From Candidatus Heimdallarchaeota archaeon LC_3 (lineage in GTDB: Archaea; Asgardarchaeota; Heimdallarchaeia; Hodarchaeales; LC-3), in NCBI GenBank assembly GCA_001940645.1, contig MDVS01000067.1, positions 1 through 31,805 on the forward strand: a DNA stretch of 31,805 bases, written 5' to 3'. This document shows, in pieces, positions 1 through 8,333 of this stretch. Both the position numbers and the translations under genes were made by a program. Within the stretch, counting starts at the first letter, position 1. The number at the start of each line of letters is the position of its first letter. The notes under the pieces are model-generated. The model was not told the DNA's origin, searched no databases, and saw only the letters and a list, made by a program, of their open reading frames with translations.

Positions 1-378
1 CTCATGATCTCGATCACCATAAAACGGATGATCAGTAATATCAACTGCAACAGTAATTTTTGTATTTTTATGAATTTGAAAACCTTGAGCAATATATCTC
101 AGGGAATTATTAACGTGTTGTACTGAAGGGTCAAATTCAAGGTTTTTTATTCGATAGTGGACAGTATCAGCACTGCAGCCTGCAAAATCAAGACAGACAT
201 CTTCAATAGAAGTTTTTTCCAAATTAGCCTGTATCAATCGTTGAAATACGTCGTTTGAACTCCAACGAGACTGCTTCGAATATATCCACCCTTCTGTACC
301 TTCAAAATATAATTCGAAAAGTTTATCAACTTCTTTAGAAACTAGCTGCCTGACTCGTTCTTTTGTTTGTTTTTTCAT
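1..378 (-). CDS. IS4/ISH3-like DDE transposase, N-terminal part cut by window edge
   Basis: Translating the complement from the ATG at 378 gives 126 codons open to the window edge, starting MKKQTKERVRQLVSKEV. About 110 residues in comes VAVDITDHPFYGDRDHE, which resembles the first catalytic Asp region (D-x-T-x-x-P-Y/F-Y-G) of IS4-superfamily transposases such as the ISH3 group. The N-terminal part is charged and probably helical, as expected for a DNA-binding region. The rest, with the second Asp and the Glu, lies outside the window. No terminal inverted repeat could be identified between 380 and 640. The family assignment is by motif memory only; DDE transposase is fairly safe, the exact family less so. 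Confidence 0.72.
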   Translation of the reverse strand, partial: MKKQTKERVRQLVSKEVDKLFELYFEGTEGWIYSKQSRWSSNDVFQRLIQANLEKTSIEDVCLDFAGCSADTVHYRIKNLEFDPSVQHVNNSLRYIAQGFQIHKNTKITVAVDITDHPFYGDRDHE

Positions 379-642
379 CGTAGTTAAAACTTAAAAAGAA
401 CTTGTCATTTAACCTTTTTGTCGGAGAGAGAGAAAGAATTAGATTACAATTAGAAAAATTTTTAGAAGACTTGCGGAAGTACTGATACATGAAAGAAAAA
501 ATATTAAGAATTTTTAATATTATTGATTCTCTTTTCTAACACATTTAATATTAGTTGAATAAAAAATTTTAATTTAGGAGTTTTTAAGTAACATTCAGAT
601 TAATTATAACAACCTTTCAAGTATCATTTAGGGGATTACAAC

Positions 643-1575
643 TTGTTTACAGAGCATACTGGCTTATCTTTTCTTAGATCTTTACCTCTTGATCCCGCTC
701 GTCTTGATAAATCTGTTCAAATGCTTCAACGTAATCAGATTTCCTTGTTCGGCCACGTTACTAACGATACTATTTATGGCGTTGTGAAAAGCCAAACTGA
801 TCATAGTTTGGTTTATGGTTGCTGGTTGAGAGCCGATGGAACTTATGCTTGCCATACGCAGAACCTTCGTACTTGTGGTGGGTTACGTGATTCTTTATGC
901 AAACATATTATCGTTGTTCTTGGCCAATTTTCTCATTATCCGGAACTTCATGATATTTTGCGTGATTGGGTTAGGAAATCGTTAGAAAATAGATCTGAAA
1001 ATAAAAAACAGTTTAACACTAAATATATTTTCGATCAATACATTGATTCAACAGGTTCACATTTAGAAGTGAGTGATTTTGTCGATTCTACACCATTTGA
1101 ACAGGTTATTGGTGATTATCTTTTTTATGAACCCGTAATTGTTGATGTTATTGAACTGAACCCGAATTGGGAAATACTGGATTGGAATACCCAACGTGAA
1201 TTTCATCAATTATTACCAGGAAGGCAACCTCCCAGGAGGCCTCGAGAACTTCAAGTTAGAAGAGTGAAGGTAAGAGAAGGCAAAGTAGCAATAATTAGTG
1301 TTAATGATGATGTTAATAAAAATAGACCCTTATTAGAATTACATCATGTCATTGATGAAAAAATTGTAAATACTTCTAATTTAGAGCTCAAGTATGTTTT
1401 GTGTATCGCTGACCGGAAGCGTGAAAAACTTGAAATTGCTAAAAATAAAGAATGGAAAATGTGCACGACCTGTCATAACTGGATTTGTCTTGAATGCTTT
1501 CTTTCATTTCAATCTCAATCCGATCTTTGCGTAGGGAGTATGTTTGGTTTTCAACCTCATGAACCTTCATTTTAA
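643..1575 (+). CDS. SWIM-like zinc protein with C-terminal RING-like Cys cluster
   Basis: 310 residues from a TTG start, preceded by AGGGGAT about 8 bases upstream. Residues 58-92 have a SWIM-like pattern: a Tyr-Gly-Cys strand, Cys70, Cys78, then Cys86-Lys-His88 (the C-x-H half). SWIM fingers usually bind DNA or protein partners. The canonical first C-x-C is replaced by C70 and C78, so this is a divergent finger. The C-terminus has a second metal-site candidate: Cys274, Cys277, Cys282, Cys285, Cys296 and His306, spaced like a small treble-clef or RING-like finger. The middle (about 140-265) is unrecognised and has an Arg/Pro-rich stretch near 192-212. The first 300 bases look richer in G+C than the neighbours, which may mean different origin or selection. 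Role unknown; a nucleic-acid or protein adaptor is plausible. Confidence 0.6.
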   Translation: MFTEHTGLSFLRSLPLDPARLDKSVQMLQRNQISLFGHVTNDTIYGVVKSQTDHSLVYGCWLRADGTYACHTQNLRTCGGLRDSLCKHIIVVLGQFSHYPELHDILRDWVRKSLENRSENKKQFNTKYIFDQYIDSTGSHLEVSDFVDSTPFEQVIGDYLFYEPVIVDVIELNPNWEILDWNTQREFHQLLPGRQPPRRPRELQVRRVKVREGKVAIISVNDDVNKNRPLLELHHVIDEKIVNTSNLELKYVLCIADRKREKLEIAKNKEWKMCTTCHNWICLECFLSFQSQSDLCVGSMFGFQPHEPSF

Positions 1576-1682
1576 ATTAGTGTCATTTAAACTCAACATT
1601 ATTGGGAATAACTCTATTGGTATTCCTACCTCTAACAAAGGGAATTATTAGATTTGATTAAAAGCGTCTCAAAAGAGTTATT

Positions 1683-3284
1683 TCATTTTTTAGTTTTTTT
1701 AAATCCTTTGTCAATTCTCTTCTTTAATTTATTTGGAATGCGATAATCATGTTCAAAAAATTTTCTGTTCTTTCTGTTAAAAGGTGAAGTAATCAATAGT
1801 TTAGTAAAAGAATCTTTTAATAAGCGATCATATTCGTTCAAGGTTAAATTCATAAATTTTTCAAATTCTGAATGATAATTTTTGTACAATTCGATAATCA
1901 AATTATGTTGTAAGTTCAGATGAATATATTCTCTAAGAATACTATCAAGGATCATCTTGAGATAATTCTCATTTTTCAAAACATCTATTTTAACCTCCTT
2001 TTCTCCATCGGATAAAGAATATTTTAATATTTTATTATTAGTTACATCAGGAAATAATTTATCTAATTTAATTTTAATTTCTTTCTCATTCTTAGGAAAA
2101 AATTTATGTGAATCATTATTTATTGTTAATAAAAACAGTTTCCCAAGATTTACCTTGTGGTGAATAATATGAGAAATAAATTTATTAGGATATTTCTTAA
2201 ATAAGTTAGATTTCCTATATTCAATTTTTAAGTTGTCAATAACGACATTTTTGATAGGTTCAAGATTCTCCGGGGAATAAACTATGTCTTCATTTGGTAA
2301 ATAGGCATAAAAAACATTTTTTGGTATATTACATAAAACTATGACTAAATCCAATAGGATAACATCATCTTCAATTCTTTCATATGAATCTTTAAAAAAA
2401 TCTATAATAGGTTGATTGAGTAAGTATTTGAATGCATATATTGTCTTTATTAGCCCATTGTTTAGATGATAATATCGATTAGATAAAGACCTTTGATAAA
2501 ATGGGAAGATATCATTATTTGAAGAAGAGAAAAGAGGTGACTCCTTCAAATCAACATTAAATTTTGTTCTCCAATCAAATTCAGAATTATTGAACAAAAC
2601 AAATAAAAGAAATTCGTTAAATGGTGGATCATTAATAAGTTTAAATTTATCAACCCATTCTTGTATTTTATTTATTTCAGAAACAGTTTTCTTATCTATT
2701 TTATCTAATTTGTAAAAAAGTTCATCCCAACTTTCTTCTCTAATTAGCATACGCATTTCTTCATTCCAGTTATTTAATGCATTAAATATTCGTACTGTCC
2801 TTAATTTTTCAAACGAAGAACTACCATGATATAAAGCTACTAGGAGAATAATAAAAAAAGATAAGAAAAAGAAATCTCTCATTACTAAAGATGAATATAA
2901 ATTTTCAAAAATAAAAGGTGAGTTTAATATATCCAATGAGAAAAAAAACAAATTATTAGGTAATAAAAATATGAATACAGCTGTTAAAACGCGGAAATTA
3001 AAAAGCAATGAAAGTTTATATGATCTATAATCAATATGATCCCAAGCAAATTCATACCTTCCTCTTCCCTCATAACCACCAGTTATATCCCAATATCTAA
3101 AAAAAACAATTTTGATTAAGTTAAACATAAATTGCAAAAATAACGCAAATATACTACTTAAAAGTGTGAACCTAATTAAATCTTCAGAATTTCCAACCTC
3201 TATTATTCGAGAAACTATACTGATGCTGATTATAATTGTACCAAATGAATCTTTTTGATTAATTTGAAAAAAGTTGAATGACAA
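1683..3284 (-). CDS. Polytopic membrane protein with large cytosolic C-terminal domain, unknown
   Basis: 533 residues. The TTG start at 3284 follows a GGGG ribosome site about 9 bases upstream. Hydrophobic segments lie near residues 14-30, 38-62, 92-118 and 137-155, so the N-terminal third is membrane-embedded with about four helices. The remaining 370 residues are soluble, rich in Lys, Asp and Asn, and end in a basic tail (KLKKRIDKGFKKTKK). I see no catalytic or nucleotide-binding motif. It is convergent with the SWIM-like gene and divergent from the membrane protein at 3682. Membrane protein is well supported; function is not recognised. Confidence 0.6.
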   Translation of the reverse strand: MSFNFFQINQKDSFGTIIISISIVSRIIEVGNSEDLIRFTLLSSIFALFLQFMFNLIKIVFFRYWDITGGYEGRGRYEFAWDHIDYRSYKLSLLFNFRVLTAVFIFLLPNNLFFFSLDILNSPFIFENLYSSLVMRDFFFLSFFIILLVALYHGSSSFEKLRTVRIFNALNNWNEEMRMLIREESWDELFYKLDKIDKKTVSEINKIQEWVDKFKLINDPPFNEFLLFVLFNNSEFDWRTKFNVDLKESPLFSSSNNDIFPFYQRSLSNRYYHLNNGLIKTIYAFKYLLNQPIIDFFKDSYERIEDDVILLDLVIVLCNIPKNVFYAYLPNEDIVYSPENLEPIKNVVIDNLKIEYRKSNLFKKYPNKFISHIIHHKVNLGKLFLLTINNDSHKFFPKNEKEIKIKLDKLFPDVTNNKILKYSLSDGEKEVKIDVLKNENYLKMILDSILREYIHLNLQHNLIIELYKNYHSEFEKFMNLTLNEYDRLLKDSFTKLLITSPFNRKNRKFFEHDYRIPNKLKKRIDKGFKKTKK

Positions 3285-3681
3285 TTAACGATTCCCCAAT
3301 AAATAAGATGTATCAAGTATCCGAGTTAACATGACATAAAAAACTTATGATATAGGAAAAAATTCGTAGAAATTGGACTCTTAGAAAAACAATAATTCAA
3401 TTTTAGTTTTTTTCTTTTTTTCTTATAACTTTCTGTCTGAACACGATGAACATTGAGCAAATGTATTCGTACATTAGAATAAAAGAGATATTAATCAATC
3501 AGCCCCGTTATTAAAGAAATATAATAGTATTATAAGTCAATTAATTTTAGTTTTTACATTTATTATTTATTTCATTATTCCCTTTTCCATTCCTCCTATT
3601 TCGATACCAGAAGGAATATTTGTTCCGTTATTTACTAATTACTTTCAACCTAATTTTCTAATTACCTTATTTTTCCTTTTT

Positions 3682-4452
3682 ATGGCTTTATTGTTGCTTG
3701 CTAAGCTCAAAGTTGAGATAAATAATTTTATTCCAAGAGTGGGAAGAGCAAAGATTTATTATGAAATGTATAATGATCCTGCGATTAACGCTCAAGGAAA
3801 TTATCAATTTGACAAATTAAAAGAATATGGTGGATATCTTGCCCAAAATGATTGGGTAAATGAATATAATAGTTTTTTAGCATTAAAACGCTTTGCTTAC
3901 CAAATTTTTTCTGGTAATTTAACAAAATTTAATCAATTTGAAAATAGCATTAACAGCGTTCAAGAAACAGAAAAATTTTACGATGTAAATATTAACATTC
4001 AATTCTTAAAAGATATTAATCGAGAAATAAAAAGCACTGGTCTAATAATTATAAATAATAGTAATCCAAGCATTCTGAATTTGATAGATAACTTATTGAT
4101 AAAAAGACAAGAATTCACTAACCTACGTTCAAGAATTATAAATGAAACAATGAAAATGTTGGGATATTCTCCAGATCAAATGGGTTCAGGAACCAATCAA
4201 AACTCCGTTGGAACTTATATTAAAAAAGAAATATTCAATAATTCCGAAAGTGAGCTATTTTTTGCCTTTAAATCAATTCAAGATTATTTTTTTGATGTAT
4301 TAACGAATTTAGTAAATATTGAGACTAAAGAGAGAGTTAATGCCCAAAAATTACCCGAAAATGAAAAAATAACTTTAGTGAGTGACCATTATTATAATGA
4401 TTTTAAAAGAAGAATTGAAGAATATAACTCTAAAGAAAAAAATTTTCATTGA
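3682..4452 (+). CDS. Unknown membrane-anchored protein; annotated start lies inside a TM helix
   Basis: The first ATG (3682) gives 256 residues beginning MALLLLAKLKV, which is the second half of a hydrophobic helix. The same frame is open back to 3478 and codes for two full membrane segments (ILVFTFIIYFIIPFSIPPI and a helix ending at LLLLAK), but that stretch has no ATG, GTG or TTG. Another frame has an ATG at 3461 that runs MYSYIRIKEILINQP and stops; a one-base shift at the CCCC run near 3503 would join it to the open frame. The real protein therefore probably started at 3461 with two TM helices, and the copy here is either frameshifted or mis-assembled. The soluble part is Asn/Lys-rich and matches no family I know. 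Confidence 0.55.
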   Translation: MALLLLAKLKVEINNFIPRVGRAKIYYEMYNDPAINAQGNYQFDKLKEYGGYLAQNDWVNEYNSFLALKRFAYQIFSGNLTKFNQFENSINSVQETEKFYDVNINIQFLKDINREIKSTGLIIINNSNPSILNLIDNLLIKRQEFTNLRSRIINETMKMLGYSPDQMGSGTNQNSVGTYIKKEIFNNSESELFFAFKSIQDYFFDVLTNLVNIETKERVNAQKLPENEKITLVSDHYYNDFKRRIEEYNSKEKNFH

Positions 4453-4969
4453 ATAAACGACATACAATAATCCACTCCCCAAGAATTGTAATAAAAATAG
4501 AAGATGTGGAAAAAGATCTTGCAATACTTTTTCATTACATGCACTCAATTGTTCTTACTTTTAAAATAAATGTTTGATTAATGTGAATGATAAAAAAAGT
4601 TATAACAAATCAATTTGATAGTTGTTTCCTGAAATTTATCCAGTAAAAGAAAAATGGATGTTAAAAAAATATTAAATAATATTTGGTTCATGTTTCTGAA
4701 ATGAAGTTATGGGATACCAAGAATAATGTGGAGCACGATAACAAAGTAATTCTTTCATGTCCTATGGTGGACATTATTATAAAGAGACATCATTTCATTA
4801 ATATACTGGTCGTCATCATTTAGAAAAGAATTTTTTAATCAATTTTGTTTATCAATCAAATTTAATTAATAATTCCTTTAAACTGTTTTTAAAACACCAG
4901 AATACCTATCACATTAGTCATACAACAAAATTAAATGAGAGAATATAGAATAATTCAAGGGGTTCTATT
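4453..4969. other. 517-base intergenic region, AT-rich, with one antisense micro-ORF
   Basis: No convincing full gene. On the minus strand, 4758 to 4672 encodes 28 residues (MKELLCYRAPHYSWYPITSF, then a short tail), which looks more protein-like than random AT-rich sequence because of its aromatic, Pro and His content. A neighbouring frame further upstream (about 4760-4822) is also open, so this may be a decayed gene. The remainder is A/T-rich and probably contains the promoter of the MCM-GIY-YIG gene. No RNA gene or repeat array is visible. Confidence 0.4.
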
Positions 4970-6319
4970 TTGAACGAAGAACAATATAAGTCTTTTTTTT
5001 ATGAATTTCGAGACAACTCCGGTCAACCAACCTATGACATGAAAATCGATAAACTTATTCAAAATAAGAAACGCAGCTTGGAAGTAAGTATCACAGATTT
5101 GCAGAATTTCGAAATATTGAATCCTGAAGTCGAGTTAACAAACCCTTTATTGTTCCCCGATGCAATAAATGGACCAAAAGAAGCCATTAAAGAAGCTGTA
5201 AAAGCATTAAAATCGATAATTCGTGAAAAAGATGAAGAATACTTACGATTGATAAAACATCGAATCAATCTTAGGTTTTATTCTCCTCCTAAAGGTACAA
5301 TTCAGGTGGCTCTCAAAGATATTGATGGATCATATATTGGAAAACTAATTGAACTTGAGGCAATAGTTATTAGATCTGATCCAGAAAATACCATTTTGGA
5401 AACGGGCCGTTTTGAATGTCTAACATGTAGAAGTCTCATTGATCGCTATTTCTCTGATGGAGAATACCAACCTCCTGTTTTTTGTGAAATACAACAACCA
5501 GATGGAAATAATTGTTCTGGAAGATCATTTAATTTATTGAAAGATGATTCTGATTTTGTGGATATAAGAAGATTTGAAATTCAAGATGTTCCAGAAAATA
5601 TAGAAGTTGGAAGATCAGTTAAAAGTATCTCTGCATATTTACGAGATGATTTAGTAAGAAAATCAGAAGACATTCAAATTCGCGATAGAATTATATTCAC
5701 ATGTATGGTAGATACAAGGCCTAACAGAAAAATGCAACGTGGTCAATTAGCGACTTTTGATAGGTTCTTAGAGATCATTCATTTCAAAATCATTGGATTA
5801 GAAGACAAGGATACTTCTTTTATTGAGAATAGCAAAATAATTCCTTTAGAACGTTTTCCTTTATTCGGGTATCATAACGAAATTGTTCTGAACAGAAACA
5901 TAGGTATTTATGCAATTACTAATATTAAATTAGGAACTTTATACATTGGACAAAGCTCAGATATTAAATCAAGATGGGGTAATCATGTCCAAGAATTAAA
6001 TAAAGAAAATGGGTCTGCAAATAATTTAAAGGAAGAATTTTTAATGAACCACCCGAGAGATTATGAATTTTGGATAATTGAAGGAATAAAGGATGATTTA
6101 TTACCCAACACGGAGAATTGGAGTGATGAGAAGAAAGATTATTTTAAAGCTTTCATAAGTTTTTTTTTACTTCTTAGAGAATCTTACTGGCTGAACCAAG
6201 TTGTTCCTGATCTTCTTCATAATGTGAATATAAACAAATCTGGAGTATATGGCAATCAAACATTAAAAGAATATTTTATTCAATTATTAACCAAATTAGG
6301 AAATTCAACCATTTTTTAG
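4970..6319 (+). CDS. MCM N-terminal domain fused to GIY-YIG nuclease, no AAA+ motor
   Basis: 449 residues, TTG start with AAGGGG 7 bases upstream. Residues 1-285 follow the archaeal MCM N-terminal domain. They have the helical A subdomain with SLEVSITDL, then an OB-fold with a zinc site (Cys150, Cys153, Cys172, Cys182). The conserved strand block FVDIRRFEIQDVPENIEVG (197-215) and the RDDLV motif of MCM N-domains follow. In a normal MCM the AAA+ ATPase follows; here residues 309-420 are instead a GIY-YIG endonuclease: GIY at 312-314, YIG at 325-327, Arg335, His339 and the metal-binding Glu404 in ESYWLNQ. All catalytic positions look intact. Expected roles, by family: the MCM part binds DNA and may form rings, and the GIY-YIG part cleaves DNA. 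It heads a three-gene run with 6411 and 6874, which carries MCM C-terminal parts. The domain calls are strong; the function is inference. Confidence 0.88.
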   Translation: MNEEQYKSFFYEFRDNSGQPTYDMKIDKLIQNKKRSLEVSITDLQNFEILNPEVELTNPLLFPDAINGPKEAIKEAVKALKSIIREKDEEYLRLIKHRINLRFYSPPKGTIQVALKDIDGSYIGKLIELEAIVIRSDPENTILETGRFECLTCRSLIDRYFSDGEYQPPVFCEIQQPDGNNCSGRSFNLLKDDSDFVDIRRFEIQDVPENIEVGRSVKSISAYLRDDLVRKSEDIQIRDRIIFTCMVDTRPNRKMQRGQLATFDRFLEIIHFKIIGLEDKDTSFIENSKIIPLERFPLFGYHNEIVLNRNIGIYAITNIKLGTLYIGQSSDIKSRWGNHVQELNKENGSANNLKEEFLMNHPRDYEFWIIEGIKDDLLPNTENWSDEKKDYFKAFISFFLLLRESYWLNQVVPDLLHNVNINKSGVYGNQTLKEYFIQLLTKLGNSTIF

Positions 6320-6410
6320 ATTTTAATATTAAATCACATTAGTCATATCTTAATTAAAAAAGAACAGAAAAAATTAATTTTTTATTAATATCATATTTAT
6401 TATAAGGAGT

Positions 6411-6815
6411 ATGAGCAATTTGGGCTTCATAACTAATGTTAGTACTATTTACAATTCTGATATTCGGGTAATTGATTCACTACATCATGAAATAAATTTA
6501 GATAATGTGAATATTATTGAAAAATCTGATATGAGATTTGGATTCACTGAAACGTTATTTTCTGAATATGATGCTACAATAATTATAATCAATTTAAGTT
6601 TCAATTATTTTATTGAGATTACAGTCCAGTTCACTGATATTAATGGGTCTACTATTTATGAACATCTTACTGATCAAGAGATTACTGACTTATTACAGAA
6701 TGCAATTCCTATAGACTTATTGGAGTTAATTTATGCTAATGAAGATCATTTGGTCGATTTTACTAAAGAACTGGAAGAAAATTTGAAAAATGACATTTCT
6801 AAAATTATAATATAG
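6411..6815 (+). CDS. Small acidic unknown protein between the two MCM-derived genes
   Basis: 134 residues, acidic, with alternating strand-like segments (for example TIIIINLSFNYFIEITVQF at about 56-74) and a helical C-terminus rich in Asp, Glu and Asn. The ATG at 6411 sits only one base after AAGGAG, which is too close; TTG at 6420, ten bases after GGAG, may be the real start. The gene is 91 bases after the MCM-GIY-YIG gene and 58 bases before the second MCM-like gene, on the same strand, so a shared function is likely. No family recognised; a small subunit or regulator of the complex is a guess. Confidence 0.55.
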   Translation: MSNLGFITNVSTIYNSDIRVIDSLHHEINLDNVNIIEKSDMRFGFTETLFSEYDATIIIINLSFNYFIEITVQFTDINGSTIYEHLTDQEITDLLQNAIPIDLLELIYANEDHLVDFTKELEENLKNDISKIII

Positions 6816-6873
6816 TCCCTTGATATTTTAAATAGACAATTTTTATTAGTTAGTTTGGAGAAGTGCAATAATT

Positions 6874-8298
6874 TTGAATACAGATCTGGACAGGTATTTG
6901 ATTAAGCAATTCTCTTCGTTAAAACAAGCACCTGTAGATACGCCTACATCTGGACAAGGCTTTTTAAAACAAATTACAGCCAATTACTTCAAGATTATGC
7001 CATATCCAAGTTATAATCTAACAGATTATCCGCTCTTTGCCTTCTCCAAAGATGTCCCATCATCAAATATCCCAGTATATTATAAAATAACTGGTATGAA
7101 AAAGAAATATCAAAAGAAAGATTATCCGAAATTGTACTATGATTTTGTCGAGAATGATGTTCGGAATTTTATTTATTTAATTGAGATAAAATCATATGAG
7201 AAATTGCCATTGGAAGATGAATTAAATAAAATCTTTCATATCAGATTCAATAATGGTATTTACAAAGAGAAAACTCCATTTGTTGGAGCCAATTACCAAA
7301 TTCTCAAGTCTCTTATTTTGAATGAATTAGAGGGTTATAATAAAATCTATGATTATCATGTTGAACCAGAATTACTTGATGGATTAGAAATTGAGGGAAT
7401 TCAAGATCTGATTCCTTTATCAGTTATTTCTTCAAGTCCCTTATCATTTGCCAATATGACTCATGCAGGTGGATACCATATAGGTCTATTGGGGAAGAAC
7501 ACTTCGACGCTAGAGAATAGAATTCGACGTCTTTCACTTAATAGACTTCTAGTGCAATTGAAAAAATGGAATATATATTCCCCAAAAGTGCGTCATTATC
7601 GTAAATGGTATATGTCACGATCTACTGATATATTCCAGGAGTACGACGTATTATTAAAACACCGTATAACCAAAAAGAATACGTTATTTTACCCAATTGA
7701 TTACCCAATAAATATTTCTAATGCTCCCAAAGCAAAAGATGATAAAATTACCTTTAATTTACAATACGAAGCTGATATTCAAAATTATTTAACTTATGTC
7801 CATTTTCTTGACCCTGAACTACCTGGAAATACTGATCAAGTACTCACTGAGACATCACATAAGATCATTAAATATATCGAAAAAGAAAAGATCCCTCCAA
7901 TGCTTATGGGTGAGGGAAAATTCTTTGATCCAAACTATTATGGTAAACCTGAGACTCTGATACGTATGGCCATTAGCATGGGGAGAATTAATAATTCTGA
8001 TGTAAGCGATCGTCATCTTTCTGTAGCCAATGATTTTCTTACTTATGCATTAGACGATGTTATCTCAGGATTCCAGGATAACCCCAAATATTATTCATCG
8101 ATCTACGGTCTGGAGAAAGACCTTTATGGTACCATGTTAGAACTTCAAGAATCCTACCCTGAAGGAATTCCATTTTCCACAATTGAGGCTGATGTTAAAT
8201 ATGATTTGTCGACTCTCAAAGATATTCTTACAAACTTAAAACAAAATGGTGCTTGTTTTGAACCAAATAATGGAGTCTATCTTCCAATTCCTCAATAA
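6874..8298 (+). CDS. MCM-like C-terminal half (degenerate AAA+, lid and winged helix)
   Basis: 474 residues, TTG start with a GGAGAAGTG site upstream. Residues 300-395 match the helical lid of MCM AAA+ domains: a QNYLTYVHFLDPELP stretch like MCM YI-Y-AR-x-I-P-x-L, then ETLIRMAISMGRINNSDVSD (359-378), like the MCM sensor-2 helix RQLEALIRLAEAHARM. Residues 410-474 match the MCM C-terminal winged helix, ending LKQNGACFEPNNGVYL where MCMs have LK-x-x-G-x-x-FEP-x-x-G. Residues 173-220 (EIEGIQDLIPLS, GGYHIGLLGKNTSTLENRI) can be laid over the MCM IYGHEDVK and P-loop region, but the P-loop Lys-Ser is missing and no Walker B is seen. It is therefore probably a motorless MCM relative. The N-terminal 160 residues are unrecognised. 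It complements the N-terminal MCM half encoded at 4970. Confidence 0.78.
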   Translation: MNTDLDRYLIKQFSSLKQAPVDTPTSGQGFLKQITANYFKIMPYPSYNLTDYPLFAFSKDVPSSNIPVYYKITGMKKKYQKKDYPKLYYDFVENDVRNFIYLIEIKSYEKLPLEDELNKIFHIRFNNGIYKEKTPFVGANYQILKSLILNELEGYNKIYDYHVEPELLDGLEIEGIQDLIPLSVISSSPLSFANMTHAGGYHIGLLGKNTSTLENRIRRLSLNRLLVQLKKWNIYSPKVRHYRKWYMSRSTDIFQEYDVLLKHRITKKNTLFYPIDYPINISNAPKAKDDKITFNLQYEADIQNYLTYVHFLDPELPGNTDQVLTETSHKIIKYIEKEKIPPMLMGEGKFFDPNYYGKPETLIRMAISMGRINNSDVSDRHLSVANDFLTYALDDVISGFQDNPKYYSSIYGLEKDLYGTMLELQESYPEGIPFSTIEADVKYDLSTLKDILTNLKQNGACFEPNNGVYLPIPQ

Positions 8299-8333
8299 TA
8301 AGCGAAAATCATTTTTCTAAATCAAAAATTTTT

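Noticed and set aside
4970..6319. GIY-YIG domain as a homing nuclease inside an MCM intein
   Set aside because: No splicing motifs flank it and no ATPase half follows in frame; it is a C-terminal fusion.
7470..7530. GLLGKNTST in the MCM-like protein as a functional Walker A
   Set aside because: It lacks the G-x-x-x-x-G-K-S/T order, and no Walker B follows; only a degenerate remnant is claimed.
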